Source: an uncultured Lachnospiraceae bacterium (GTDB taxonomy: Bacteria; Bacillota; Clostridia; Lachnospirales; Lachnospiraceae). Taken from it: a stretch of 64,000 bases of DNA. A program made the translations under genes and the position numbers. How positions within the stretch are numbered: position 1 is the stretch's first letter; each line of letters opens with the position of its first letter. The stretch covers positions 118,560-182,559 of the forward strand of contig CALWBQ010000016.1 of the NCBI GenBank assembly GCA_944376125.1. Direction: 5' to 3'. The notes under the pieces were generated by a model, which saw only the letters and a list, made by a program, of their open reading frames with translations, had not been told where the DNA came from and searched no databases. This document shows positions 53,806-64,000 of this stretch, piece by piece.

Positions 53806-54020
53806 TTATCCCCAAAGTGTGGATAAATTGTGGATAAGTATCAGGATAAGTTATTTATTTCCACATGTATGCCTGTTTTTTTTATGAAATTAACAGCTAA
53901 TTCTGCTTGTTTAAAACTTATACTTGTTCTTTTCAACAGGTTGTGGATAACCTGTTCTATATTTTTCTGTCCACACCCTTTTCACAACTTTTCCCTATAT
54001 TTATCCAGGAGTTATCCACA
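53806..54020. other. oriC, part 1: DnaA-box cluster between rpmH and dnaA
   Basis: Four perfect DnaA boxes (TTATCCACA or its complement) at 53818-53826, 53829-53837, 53942-53950 and 54012-54020, plus near-matches TTATCCCCA at 53806 and TTATCCAGG at 54001. The rest of the 53618-54133 spacer is AT-rich and gene-free; the AT-rich stretch at about 54020-54130 is a candidate unwinding element. Confidence 0.92.
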
Positions 54021-54047
54021 GAAATTTTTAAAGTTTTTGTATTTTCA

Positions 54048-54076
54048 TTGAAATATTACTCTATTTAGTATAAAAT
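54048..54076 (+). promoter_or_regulatory. Promoter of dnaA
   Basis: TTGAAA (54048-54053), 17 bases, TAAAAT (54071-54076), directly after the last perfect DnaA box, so DnaA binding may autoregulate it. Confidence 0.65.
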
Positions 54077-54133
54077 GTTATTTAGATTGGGCTATTATGC
54101 ATTATCGATTTTTATAGATTTAGGAGACTGGAA

Positions 54134-55504
54134 ATGATTGAGAAATTACAGCAGAACTGGGATGATATCCTGCTTTATATGAAGGAAGAGCATGAAATTA
54201 TGGATATATCCTTCAAGACATGGCTTCTTCCGCTGAAGGTTCATTCAGTGGACGGGAACAAAGTAACCATTGTCGTCCCTGACAGCAATATGATCGGCTA
54301 CATCCGCAAAAAATATGGCCTTCCTCTGGAAGTTTCCATTGCAGAAAAGATGGGATTTGAGTGTCAGCTTGTCTTTATTTCCCAGGATGAAGCTGATTCC
54401 ATAGCTCCTCCTGCTGAGAATCTTCTTATTAAAAAGAATTTACGGGAAGTCAGCCCAGAAATTATCCAGAATGCCAATTTGAATCCAAAATATACCTTTG
54501 ACACCTTTGTCGTAGGCGCCAACAACAATCTGGCTCATGCTGCATCCCTGGCAGTGGCCGAGTCTCCGGGAGAAATCTACAACCCTCTATTTATTTATGG
54601 AGGAGTGGGGCTTGGAAAAACTCACCTGATGCATTCCATCGCCCATTTTATATTAAAAAATAACCCGAATGCCAAGGTACTGTATGTCACATCAGAAAAA
54701 TTCACCAATGAGCTGATTGACGCCATCCGGAACAAAAACAATATCACCACCACAGAATTCCGGGAAAAATACCGGAACAATGATGTACTCCTGATCGACG
54801 ATATTCAGTTCATCATCGGCAAGGAAAGTACGCAGGAGGAATTTTTCCACACCTTTAATGCCCTGTATGAGGCGAAAAAACAGATTATCATCTCCTCAGA
54901 TAAACCGCCCAAAGAAATCGAAACTCTGGAGGAGCGGCTTCGTTCCCGCTTTGAGTGGGGGCTGACGGTGGATATTCAATCACCAGATTACGAAACCCGA
55001 ATGGCCATTCTTCGTAAAAAAGAAGAAATGGAAGGCTACAATATAGATAATGAAGTCATCAAATATATTGCTACCAATATCAAATCCAACATCCGGGAGC
55101 TGGAGGGAGCCCTCACAAAAATTGTAGCTCTCTCAAAACTGAACAATCTGGAGATCACTACCAGTCTGGCGGAGGAAGCCCTCAAAGACCTGATCTCTCC
55201 AAACGCTGCCAGAGAGATTACCCCTGATCTGATTCTTCAGATCGTTTCCGACCATTTGAATATTCAGTCTATCGATATTCTCGGCCAGAAGCGAAACAAG
55301 GAAATCGCCACAGCGCGCCAGATTGTCATGTATCTCTGCCGCACTATGACAAGCACTCCTCTTCAGCAGATTGGAAAATTTTTAGGCGGCCGGGATCATA
55401 CAACTGTCATCCATGGCATTGAAAAAATAACGAAGGATATTCCAAAAGATCCGGCTCTCCAGAATACCATCGATATCCTGAAGAAGAAAATTAATCCACA
55501 ATAA
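54134..55504 (+). CDS. dnaA: Chromosomal replication initiator DnaA
   Basis: AAA+ initiator of 456 residues. Domain I begins LQQNWDDILLYMKEEHEIMDISFKTWL, Walker A is GGVGLGKTHLMH, Walker B is VLLIDDIQFI, and domain IV ends in the DNA-binding signature GGRDHTTVIHGIEKI. The linker (domain II) is short. SD TTAGGAGACTGG precedes ATG. It is flanked on both sides by DnaA boxes, placing the replication origin here. Confidence 0.98.
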   Translation: MIEKLQQNWDDILLYMKEEHEIMDISFKTWLLPLKVHSVDGNKVTIVVPDSNMIGYIRKKYGLPLEVSIAEKMGFECQLVFISQDEADSIAPPAENLLIKKNLREVSPEIIQNANLNPKYTFDTFVVGANNNLAHAASLAVAESPGEIYNPLFIYGGVGLGKTHLMHSIAHFILKNNPNAKVLYVTSEKFTNELIDAIRNKNNITTTEFREKYRNNDVLLIDDIQFIIGKESTQEEFFHTFNALYEAKKQIIISSDKPPKEIETLEERLRSRFEWGLTVDIQSPDYETRMAILRKKEEMEGYNIDNEVIKYIATNIKSNIRELEGALTKIVALSKLNNLEITTSLAEEALKDLISPNAAREITPDLILQIVSDHLNIQSIDILGQKRNKEIATARQIVMYLCRTMTSTPLQQIGKFLGGRDHTTVIHGIEKITKDIPKDPALQNTIDILKKKINPQ

Positions 55505-55763
55505 TCTGTGAAACTATTTGTGTAAACTCTGTGGATAGAAAAAGATGGAATCTGAACAATTTTTTTCATGTGGATAACCTCTATTTTTTCCAATTTCAGA
55601 TTTCCTGTTATACACATACTTATAAACACCCTAAAATCCATTCTCAACCTGGTATTTTAGGCTTTTACACAAATTCACAGCCCCTACGGCGATTACTACG
55701 GAAATAAACTATATATATCTTTTATTTATCTCATCTTCTCAAGAAAAGGAGTTATCAACAATT
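55505..55763. other. oriC, part 2: DnaA boxes between dnaA and dnaN
   Basis: A perfect box TGTGGATAA at 55569-55577, a one-mismatch box TGTGGATAG at 55530-55538 and TTATCAACA near 55751. The spacer is 259 bases, AT-rich and gene-free, consistent with a bipartite origin as in Bacillus. Confidence 0.75.
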
Positions 55764-56882
55764 ATGAAGCTAACCTTCCAAAAAGACGCCCTATTAAATG
55801 GCATCAACATTGTACTGAAAGCCGTTCCTTCTAAAACTACCATGTCTATCCTGGAATGTATTCTGATCGATGCATCAGGAACGGATATCAAATTAACTGG
55901 AAACGATATGGAACTTGGAATTGAGACAAAGGTTGACGGTTCTATTTTAGAAAGAGGAAAAATTGCGCTGGACGCCAAACTTTTCTCTGAAATCATACGC
56001 AAAATCTCAGGGGAAGATTCCAATATCACTATTGAAAGTGATGAAAAACTGACGACTGTTATTTCCTGCGACAACTCTGTATTTACAATACAGGGAAGAG
56101 ACGGAGACGAATTTTCTTATGTTCCCTATATAGAAAGAGACCGCTATATCTGCCTTTCCCAGTTTACACTGAAAGAAATCATTCGCCAGACTATTTTTTC
56201 CATCTCGCCCAATGACAGCAACAAGATGATGACAGGCGAGCTGTTTGAAGTTACGGAAAATGAATTGAAAGTTGTATCCCTTGACGGGCACAGAATTTCT
56301 ATCCGAAAGGTTGCACTGAAAGATCATTATGAAAATATCAAGGTTATTGTTCCAGGCAAAACTTTGAGTGAGATCAGCAAGATTTTGAGCGGAGACAATG
56401 AAAAAGAAGTTTTGATTTTCTTTAGCCAAAATCACATTATGTTTGAATTCGATAACACCATAGTGGTTTCCAGACTGATTGAGGGAGAGTATTTCCGCAT
56501 TAGCCAGATGCTTTCCAGCGATTATGAGACAAAGGTAACTGTCAACAAAAAAGAATTTTTGGATTGCATCGAGCGGGCTACTATCCTGATCAGAGAAAAT
56601 GATAAGAAGCCTCTGATTCTAACTGTGACAGACAATGAAATGTCCTTGAAATTAAACTCCAGTTTCGGTTCTATGAATGCCCAGATTATGATCCACAAAA
56701 ATGGAAAAGACATTATGATCGGATTTAACCCCAGATTTTTGATTGATGCTCTGAGAGTGATTGATGACGAGGAAATTAATCTCTATATGATGAATCCGAA
56801 ATCTCCGTGCTTTATCCGGGATGACGAAGAAAACTATATTTATTTAATCCTTCCTGTGAATTTTAATGCAGCATCTGTCTGA
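55764..56882 (+). CDS. dnaN: DNA polymerase III beta sliding clamp
   Basis: Processivity clamp of 372 residues: N-terminal MKLTFQKDALLNGINIVLKAVPSKTT, middle repeat ending KMMTGELFEVTENELKVVSLDGHRISIRK, and C-terminal FNPRFLIDALRVIDDEEINLYMMNPKSPCFIRD (in pieces). Three repeated clamp domains fit the length. Confidence 0.97.
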   Translation: MKLTFQKDALLNGINIVLKAVPSKTTMSILECILIDASGTDIKLTGNDMELGIETKVDGSILERGKIALDAKLFSEIIRKISGEDSNITIESDEKLTTVISCDNSVFTIQGRDGDEFSYVPYIERDRYICLSQFTLKEIIRQTIFSISPNDSNKMMTGELFEVTENELKVVSLDGHRISIRKVALKDHYENIKVIVPGKTLSEISKILSGDNEKEVLIFFSQNHIMFEFDNTIVVSRLIEGEYFRISQMLSSDYETKVTVNKKEFLDCIERATILIRENDKKPLILTVTDNEMSLKLNSSFGSMNAQIMIHKNGKDIMIGFNPRFLIDALRVIDDEEINLYMMNPKSPCFIRDDEENYIYLILPVNFNAASV

Positions 56883-56946
56883 GAGGGACGGACAATACTG
56901 TTAAAAAAATAACAATATATTTTGAGGGATGGGAGGAATGAAATGT

Positions 56947-57152
56947 ATGGAGACAATTAAAATACGGGATGAATATATCAAATTGGGGCAGGCGCTGAAA
57001 TTGGCCGGGCTGGTGGAATCAGGCGTGGAGGCAAAGTTTGCAGTTCAGGACGGAAAGGTCCAGGTCAATGGGGCTGTTGAGTATCAGCGCGGAAAAAAAC
57101 TGATAGATGGAGATGTGGTATCCTACGAGGGACACACGTTTAAAGTTACAGT

Positions 57153-57156
<4 letters not shown>
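56947..57156 (+). CDS. S4-domain RNA-binding protein (YaaA/RlbA-like)
   Basis: A 69-residue S4 domain protein (METIKIRDEYIKLGQALKLAG, VQDGKVQVNGAVEYQRGKKL), conserved between dnaN and recF in Bacillota. ATG at 56947 matches the family N-terminus and is 9 bases from GGAGGA; two earlier in-frame ATGs overlap the SD. Stop overlaps the recF start (ATGA). Confidence 0.93.
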
Positions 57157-60166
<3,010 letters not shown>

Positions 60167-60185
60167 GGAAAGTTGAGGAAAGAGA

Positions 60186-62684
60186 ATGGAGCCGAATATT
60201 TTTGATAAAGTTCACGACATAGACCTGAAAAAAACGATGGAGAAATCTTATATCGACTATGCCATGAGCGTAATAGCTTCCCGCGCCCTGCCAGACGTAA
60301 GGGACGGGCTGAAACCGGTTCAGAGGCGTATCTTATATGCAATGATCGAGCTGAACAATGGTCCTGACAAACCTCACCGAAAATGCGCCCGTATTGTCGG
60401 CGATACTATGGGTAAATACCATCCTCACGGAGACAGCTCCATCTACGGAGCTTTAGTCAATATGGCTCAGGAGTGGTCTACCCGCTATCCTCTGGTAGAC
60501 GGCCACGGAAACTTTGGTTCTGTGGATGGGGACGGCGCGGCCGCAATGCGTTATACAGAGGCAAGGCTCAGCAAGATTTCCATGGAAATGCTTGCTGACA
60601 TCAATAAGGATACAGTTGATTTTACTCCAAACTTTGATGAAACGGAGAAAGAACCAGTAGTTCTCCCGTCCCGTTACCCTAATTTGCTGGTAAATGGAAC
60701 GACAGGAATTGCGGTAGGAATGGCTACTAATATTCCGCCCCACAACCTGAGAGAGGTGATCCGGGCTGTTGTAAAGATCATTGATAACCGTGTCCAGGAG
60801 GGAAGAGAGACCACGCTGGAGGAGATCATGGAGATCGTCAAAGGTCCCGACTTCCCAACAGGGGCGACGATTCTGGGACGCAGAGGAATTGAAGAGGCAT
60901 ATCGGACAGGGCGGGCCAAAATCAAGGTACGCGCTGTAACCAATATTGAGACCATGGCGAATGGAAAATCCAGAATCATCGTTACAGAACTTCCTTATCT
61001 GGTCAATAAAGCTCGTCTGATTGAAAAAATTGCAGATCTAGTAAAAGAAAAGAAAATCGACGGCATTACGTACATTGGCGATGAATCCAGCCGGGAGGGA
61101 ATGAGGATCAATATTGAGCTTCGCCGGGATGTCAATGCCAATGTGGTGCTGAATCAGCTTTTAAAGCATACCCAGCTTCAGGATACCTTCGGCGTGATTA
61201 TGCTGGCTTTGGTAAACCAGGAGCCAAAGGTATTGAATCTCCAGCAGATGCTGGAATATTATCTCAAACACCAGGAAGATGTCGTTACAAGAAGAACGAA
61301 ATACGATCTCAATAAAGCAGAAGAGCGGGCACATATTCTGGAAGGCTTGCTGATCGCCCTGGATCATATTGATGAAGTGATCCGCATCATTCGCAGCTCG
61401 GCAACTGTCCAGATTGCTAAGACTCAGTTGATGGAGCGTTTTGGGCTGAGTGATGCCCAGTCCCAGGCAATCGTGGATATGCGTTTGAGAGCGCTGACCG
61501 GTCTGGAACGGGAGAAAATTGAGAATGAGTACCAGGAGCTTCAAAAAAGAATTGCGGAGTTGAGAGAAATTTTGGCAGACGAGAATAAACTTCTGGGAGT
61601 CATTAAGGATGAGATCACTGTTATTGCTGAAAAATATGGAGATGAGAGACGCACAGCTATCGGGTATGATGATGATGTCTCCATGGAGGATCTGATTCCT
61701 GATGAAGATACTGTCATTGCTATGACGAATCTCGGGTATATTAAGCGTATGGATGCAGATAACTTCAGGCTTCAGAACAGAGGCGGAAAAGGCATAAAGG
61801 GAATGCAGACTATTGACGAGGATTATATTGAAGATCTGCTGATGACTACCAATCACCATTACGTCATGTTCTTTACCAATACGGGGCGGGTATACAGGCT
61901 GAAAGCCTATGAAATCCCAGAAGCCGGACGGACTTCCAGGGGGACGGCAATTGTCAATCTGATCCAGCTCCAGCCTGGAGAAAAGATTACGGCCGTGGTT
62001 CCTATGAAAGAATACGATGAGGACAAGTATCTGTTCATGGCTACAAAAGGCGGAATGGTAAAGAAGACCCCTATGAGGGAATATGAACATGTGCGGAAAA
62101 ATGGCCTTCAGGCAATCATCTTAAAAGAAGGTGATGAGCTGATAGAAGTGAAGGCAACAGATAATACGGAAGATATCTTTCTGGTTACTAGAAAGGGAAT
62201 GTGCATCCGGTTCCACGAAACGGATGTGAGGATTACCGGAAGAGTTTCCATGGGTGTCATTGGAATGAAATTTGATCCTGACGATGAGGTTATCGGAATG
62301 CAGCTGGAAAGCCAAGGAGAATGTCTGCTGGTTGCTTCTGAATATGGCTATGGAAAACGCACTCATATCAGTGAATTCTCTCCCCAGTACAGAGGCGGTA
62401 AGGGCGTTCGCTGCTACAAGATCATTGATAAGACAGGATATCTGGTAGGAGCTAAACTGGTAGATGACAACCGTGAGATTATGCTGATAACCAATGAGGG
62501 GATTATTATCAGAATGAGCGTAGGAAATATTTCGATTATCGGACGAAATACATCCGGCGTGAAACTTATGGATATTGATACAGAGTCAGATACCCGAGTA
62601 GCAGGCATTGCTAAGGTGAGAGAGACTTCTTCACAAGATGAAGAAGAGGATTTTTCTGACGAAACAGGCGAAGATGGACAATAA
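60186..62684 (+). CDS. gyrA: DNA gyrase subunit A
   Basis: Breakage-reunion subunit, 832 residues. Active-site tyrosine lies in [12 protein letters not shown]. The GyrA box in the C-terminal beta pinwheel reads [10 protein letters not shown] (QRRGGKG-like). The quinolone region is [16 protein letters not shown]: Ser84 corresponds to E. coli Ser83, while the E. coli Asp87 position is Gly88. Very acidic C-terminus ([13 protein letters not shown]). Follows gyrB by 19 bases. Confidence 0.97.
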   Translation: MEPNIFDKVHDIDLKKTMEKSYIDYAMSVIASRALPDVRDGLKPVQRRILYAMIELNNGPDKPHRKCARIVGDTMGKYHPHGDSSIYGALVNMAQEWSTRYPLVDGHGNFGSVDGDGAAAMRYTEARLSKISMEMLADINKDTVDFTPNFDETEKEPVVLPSRYPNLLVNGTTGIAVGMATNIPPHNLREVIRAVVKIIDNRVQEGRETTLEEIMEIVKGPDFPTGATILGRRGIEEAYRTGRAKIKVRAVTNIETMANGKSRIIVTELPYLVNKARLIEKIADLVKEKKIDGITYIGDESSREGMRINIELRRDVNANVVLNQLLKHTQLQDTFGVIMLALVNQEPKVLNLQQMLEYYLKHQEDVVTRRTKYDLNKAEERAHILEGLLIALDHIDEVIRIIRSSATVQIAKTQLMERFGLSDAQSQAIVDMRLRALTGLEREKIENEYQELQKRIAELREILADENKLLGVIKDEITVIAEKYGDERRTAIGYDDDVSMEDLIPDEDTVIAMTNLGYIKRMDADNFRLQNRGGKGIKGMQTIDEDYIEDLLMTTNHHYVMFFTNTGRVYRLKAYEIPEAGRTSRGTAIVNLIQLQPGEKITAVVPMKEYDEDKYLFMATKGGMVKKTPMREYEHVRKNGLQAIILKEGDELIEVKATDNTEDIFLVTRKGMCIRFHETDVRITGRVSMGVIGMKFDPDDEVIGMQLESQGECLLVASEYGYGKRTHISEFSPQYRGGKGVRCYKIIDKTGYLVGAKLVDDNREIMLITNEGIIIRMSVGNISIIGRNTSGVKLMDIDTESDTRVAGIAKVRETSSQDEEEDFSDETGEDGQ

Positions 62685-62697
62685 CGTTCGAAGAGAG

Positions 62698-62730
62698 CAG
62701 GCTGCCGTCATTTTGCGGCAGCCTGTTTTA
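62698..62730 (+). terminator. Terminator after gyrA
   Basis: Perfect 10-bp stem CAGGCTGCCG / CGGCAGCCTG followed by TTTTA. The plsC SD begins right after it, so some read-through may feed plsC. Confidence 0.88.
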
Positions 62731-62743
62731 AGGAGAGAAGGAC

Positions 62744-63472
62744 ATGAAACGAATTCTATTAATGATATTGAGAAGCATTCCCTGGATTCCTACCTGGTTT
62801 TATCACATTTGTAAATATGGAAGACCCGATGATCCTCATACGGAACAAGAGAAATATGACTATCTCAGAGTTTTTGTGAAAACGATTAATAAAAAGGGCC
62901 GTGTTACAGTTAAGGGGTATGGACAGGAAAATCTGCCGGCCAAAGAGGGATTTATTCTATTTCCAAATCATCAGGGCTTATTTGATATGCTGGCCCTGAT
63001 GGATAGCTGTCCTCACCCTCTTTCGGTAGTAATCAAGAAAGAAGCTGCTAATATTATTCTGATCAAGCAGGTGCTGGCGGTCATTAAGGGACTTTCCATA
63101 GACAGAGAAGATGTCAGAGCTTCCCTGAAGGTGATCCAGCAGGTTACTAAGGAGGTAAAAGAAGGCAGAAATTATGTTATTTTTTCAGAAGGAACTAGAA
63201 GCAAAGATGGGAATCGGGTGCTGCCTTTTAAAGGAGGAACATTTAAGAGTGCTGTCAATGCAAATTGTCCTATTGTACCGGTAGCCATGATAGACTGCTT
63301 TCTTCCCTTTGATGTGGACTCTATCAGAAAAGTGACAGTCGAGGTTCATTACCTGAAACCAATCTATCCAGAAGAGTATAAGGGAATGAAAACAGTGGAG
63401 ATAGCAAAGATTGTGCAGGATCGGATCCAGGCAGCCATTGACAGAGCCCTGGACGCAAAAAATAAATTATAA
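62744..63472 (+). CDS. plsC: 1-acyl-sn-glycerol-3-phosphate acyltransferase
   Basis: Makes phosphatidic acid from lysophosphatidate at the membrane, 242 residues. Acyltransferase motif I FPNHQGLFDML (HX4D), motif III VIFSEGTRSKDG and motif IV NCPIVPVAMI are present. No clear transmembrane helix beyond the N-terminal hydrophobic patch. SD AAGGAGAGAAGG. Confidence 0.92.
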   Translation: MKRILLMILRSIPWIPTWFYHICKYGRPDDPHTEQEKYDYLRVFVKTINKKGRVTVKGYGQENLPAKEGFILFPNHQGLFDMLALMDSCPHPLSVVIKKEAANIILIKQVLAVIKGLSIDREDVRASLKVIQQVTKEVKEGRNYVIFSEGTRSKDGNRVLPFKGGTFKSAVNANCPIVPVAMIDCFLPFDVDSIRKVTVEVHYLKPIYPEEYKGMKTVEIAKIVQDRIQAAIDRALDAKNKL

Positions 63473-63477
63473 AATGC

Positions 63478-63506
63478 TTGACAATCCCAAGGTTGTCTAG
63501 TATAAT
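63478..63506 (+). promoter_or_regulatory. Promoter of tRNA-Ser
   Basis: TTGACA (63478-63483), 17 bases, TATAAT (63501-63506): a full consensus promoter. Confidence 0.85.
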
Positions 63507-63567
63507 TACACATGCGTTTGAAACGGATTTGCGTTTTGAAACAAATCATATGGAAAATATGAACTGC

Positions 63568-63655
63568 GGAGAAATACTCAAGAGGCCGAAGAGGCGCCCC
63601 TGCTAAGGGTGTAGGTCGGGCAACCGGCGCGAGGGTTCAAATCCCTCTTTCTCCG
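63568..63655 (+). tRNA. tRNA-Ser (anticodon GCT)
   Basis: Class II tRNA: acceptor GGAGAAA pairs with TTTCTCC, anticodon loop CTGCTAA with GCT, long variable arm GTAGGTCGGGCAACCGGCGC, T arm GAGGGTTCAAATCCCTC, discriminator G. CCA not encoded. Confidence 0.95.
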
Positions 63656-63715
63656 TTTCCTTTTTCCAAATGATTATTTTTTTGCCTCGATGCAAAAAAG
63701 AAAATAAAAAACGTA

Positions 63716-63744
63716 TTGACAAACAGAAAAAAATGTGCTAAAAT
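63716..63744 (+). promoter_or_regulatory. rRNA operon promoter P1 (candidate)
   Basis: TTGACA (63716-63721), 17 bases, TAAAAT (63739-63744), with an A-rich upstream tract like an UP element. Confidence 0.8.
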
Positions 63745-63811
63745 TTAAATCCGCTGAGTAAGCGCAAGGAAATTTCTGGAAAAAAGAAATTTCAAAAAAA
63801 TAAAAAAGTTG

Positions 63812-63840
63812 TTGACAAACGGCGAGAGATGAGATATAAT
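63812..63840 (+). promoter_or_regulatory. rRNA operon promoter P2 (candidate)
   Basis: TTGACA (63812-63817), 17 bases, TATAAT (63835-63840), again after an A-rich tract. The following 63841-64000 contains no ORF and reads like a 16S rRNA leader (CCTTGAGAATTGAAGATCG); the 16S gene is not reached. Confidence 0.85.
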
Positions 63841-64000
63841 AAACAAGCTGTCGCCGAGAGGGAACAGCGAAACGGACCTTGAGAATTGAAGATCGAACAA
63901 TACACAGACCCTGAAATTCCAGAAAGAGAAACAGGCGAGGGAAACGGCCTGGAAGGAAATTCAGAACGGAACCAAGTAAAGAAGGAAAAGATCAAACAGC

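Noticed and set aside
61161..62090. Minus-strand frame of 309 codons inside gyrA
   Set aside because: Antisense shadow with composition dictated by gyrA codons.

Overview
This window spans the replication-origin region of a low-to-mid GC Bacillota chromosome, most probably a Lachnospiraceae-type Clostridia. The assignment rests on gene content: rpmH-rnpA-yidD-yidC-jag-mnmE-mnmG-rsmG and parA-parB on the left of the origin, dnaA-dnaN-S4-recF-gyrB-gyrA on the right, a V-type ATPase operon, the Clostridia family proteins DUF3881 and DUF4446, and a clostridial Flp/Tad pilus locus. No database search was run, so the genus is left open. Almost everything left of about 53.6 kb that belongs to the core origin cluster reads leftward and everything right of 54.1 kb reads rightward, as expected on either side of oriC.

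Layout. 0-4.9 kb (minus strand): the front part of a Flp/Tad type IV pilus operon (prepilin peptidase, TadZ-like ATPase, TadA, TadB, TadC), which runs off the left edge. 5.1-9.2 kb: an ArsR-type regulator, a DUF2508 protein, a GH13 amylase and a glycogen branching enzyme. 9.3-12.5 kb: a two-component system. 12.5-15.9 kb: a cell-wall NlpC/P60 protein with four peptidoglycan-binding repeats, an unassigned non-coding RNA candidate, a Crp-family regulator and a thioredoxin. 16.0-19.9 kb: a small catabolic cluster (TIM-barrel isomerase, sodium:solute symporter, YheO-type regulator, RidA) whose divergent promoters share an 11-bp motif at both predicted start sites. 20-21.4 kb: tRNA-Lys, a second thioredoxin preceded by a 50-residue Cys-rich protein, and trmB. 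21.6-31.3 kb: a membrane SH3 protein and a complete V-ATPase operon (H/G-C-I-K-F-E-A-B-D). 31.3-36.5 kb: a TIGR01906 membrane protein, a D,D-carboxypeptidase, a KdpDE-like two-component pair and a DEDD exonuclease. 36.7-42.8 kb: flavin reductase, arginase-family hydrolase, CoA-disulfide-reductase/rhodanese fusion, tRNA-Arg, DUF3881 and glutamate dehydrogenase.

42.9-64 kb is the origin domain. It has DUF4446, ParB and ParA, two perfect parS sites bracketing an alpha/beta hydrolase gene, then rsmG, mnmG, mnmE, jag, yidC, yidD, rnpA and rpmH. A bipartite oriC with DnaA boxes on both sides of dnaA follows, then dnaN, the S4 protein, recF, gyrB, gyrA, plsC and tRNA-Ser. The window ends in tandem strong promoters and a leader typical of an rRNA operon, whose 16S gene must start just beyond the right edge.

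Most of the window is ordinary core genome. The points that deserve a second look are the orphan ~0.4-kb transcript candidate at 14.3-14.75 kb, the densely folded jag-mnmE spacer at 50.64-50.85 kb, the mirrored operator pair at 18.5/18.75 kb, and the parS plus 13-bp inverted repeat arrangement around the parA/hydrolase promoters.
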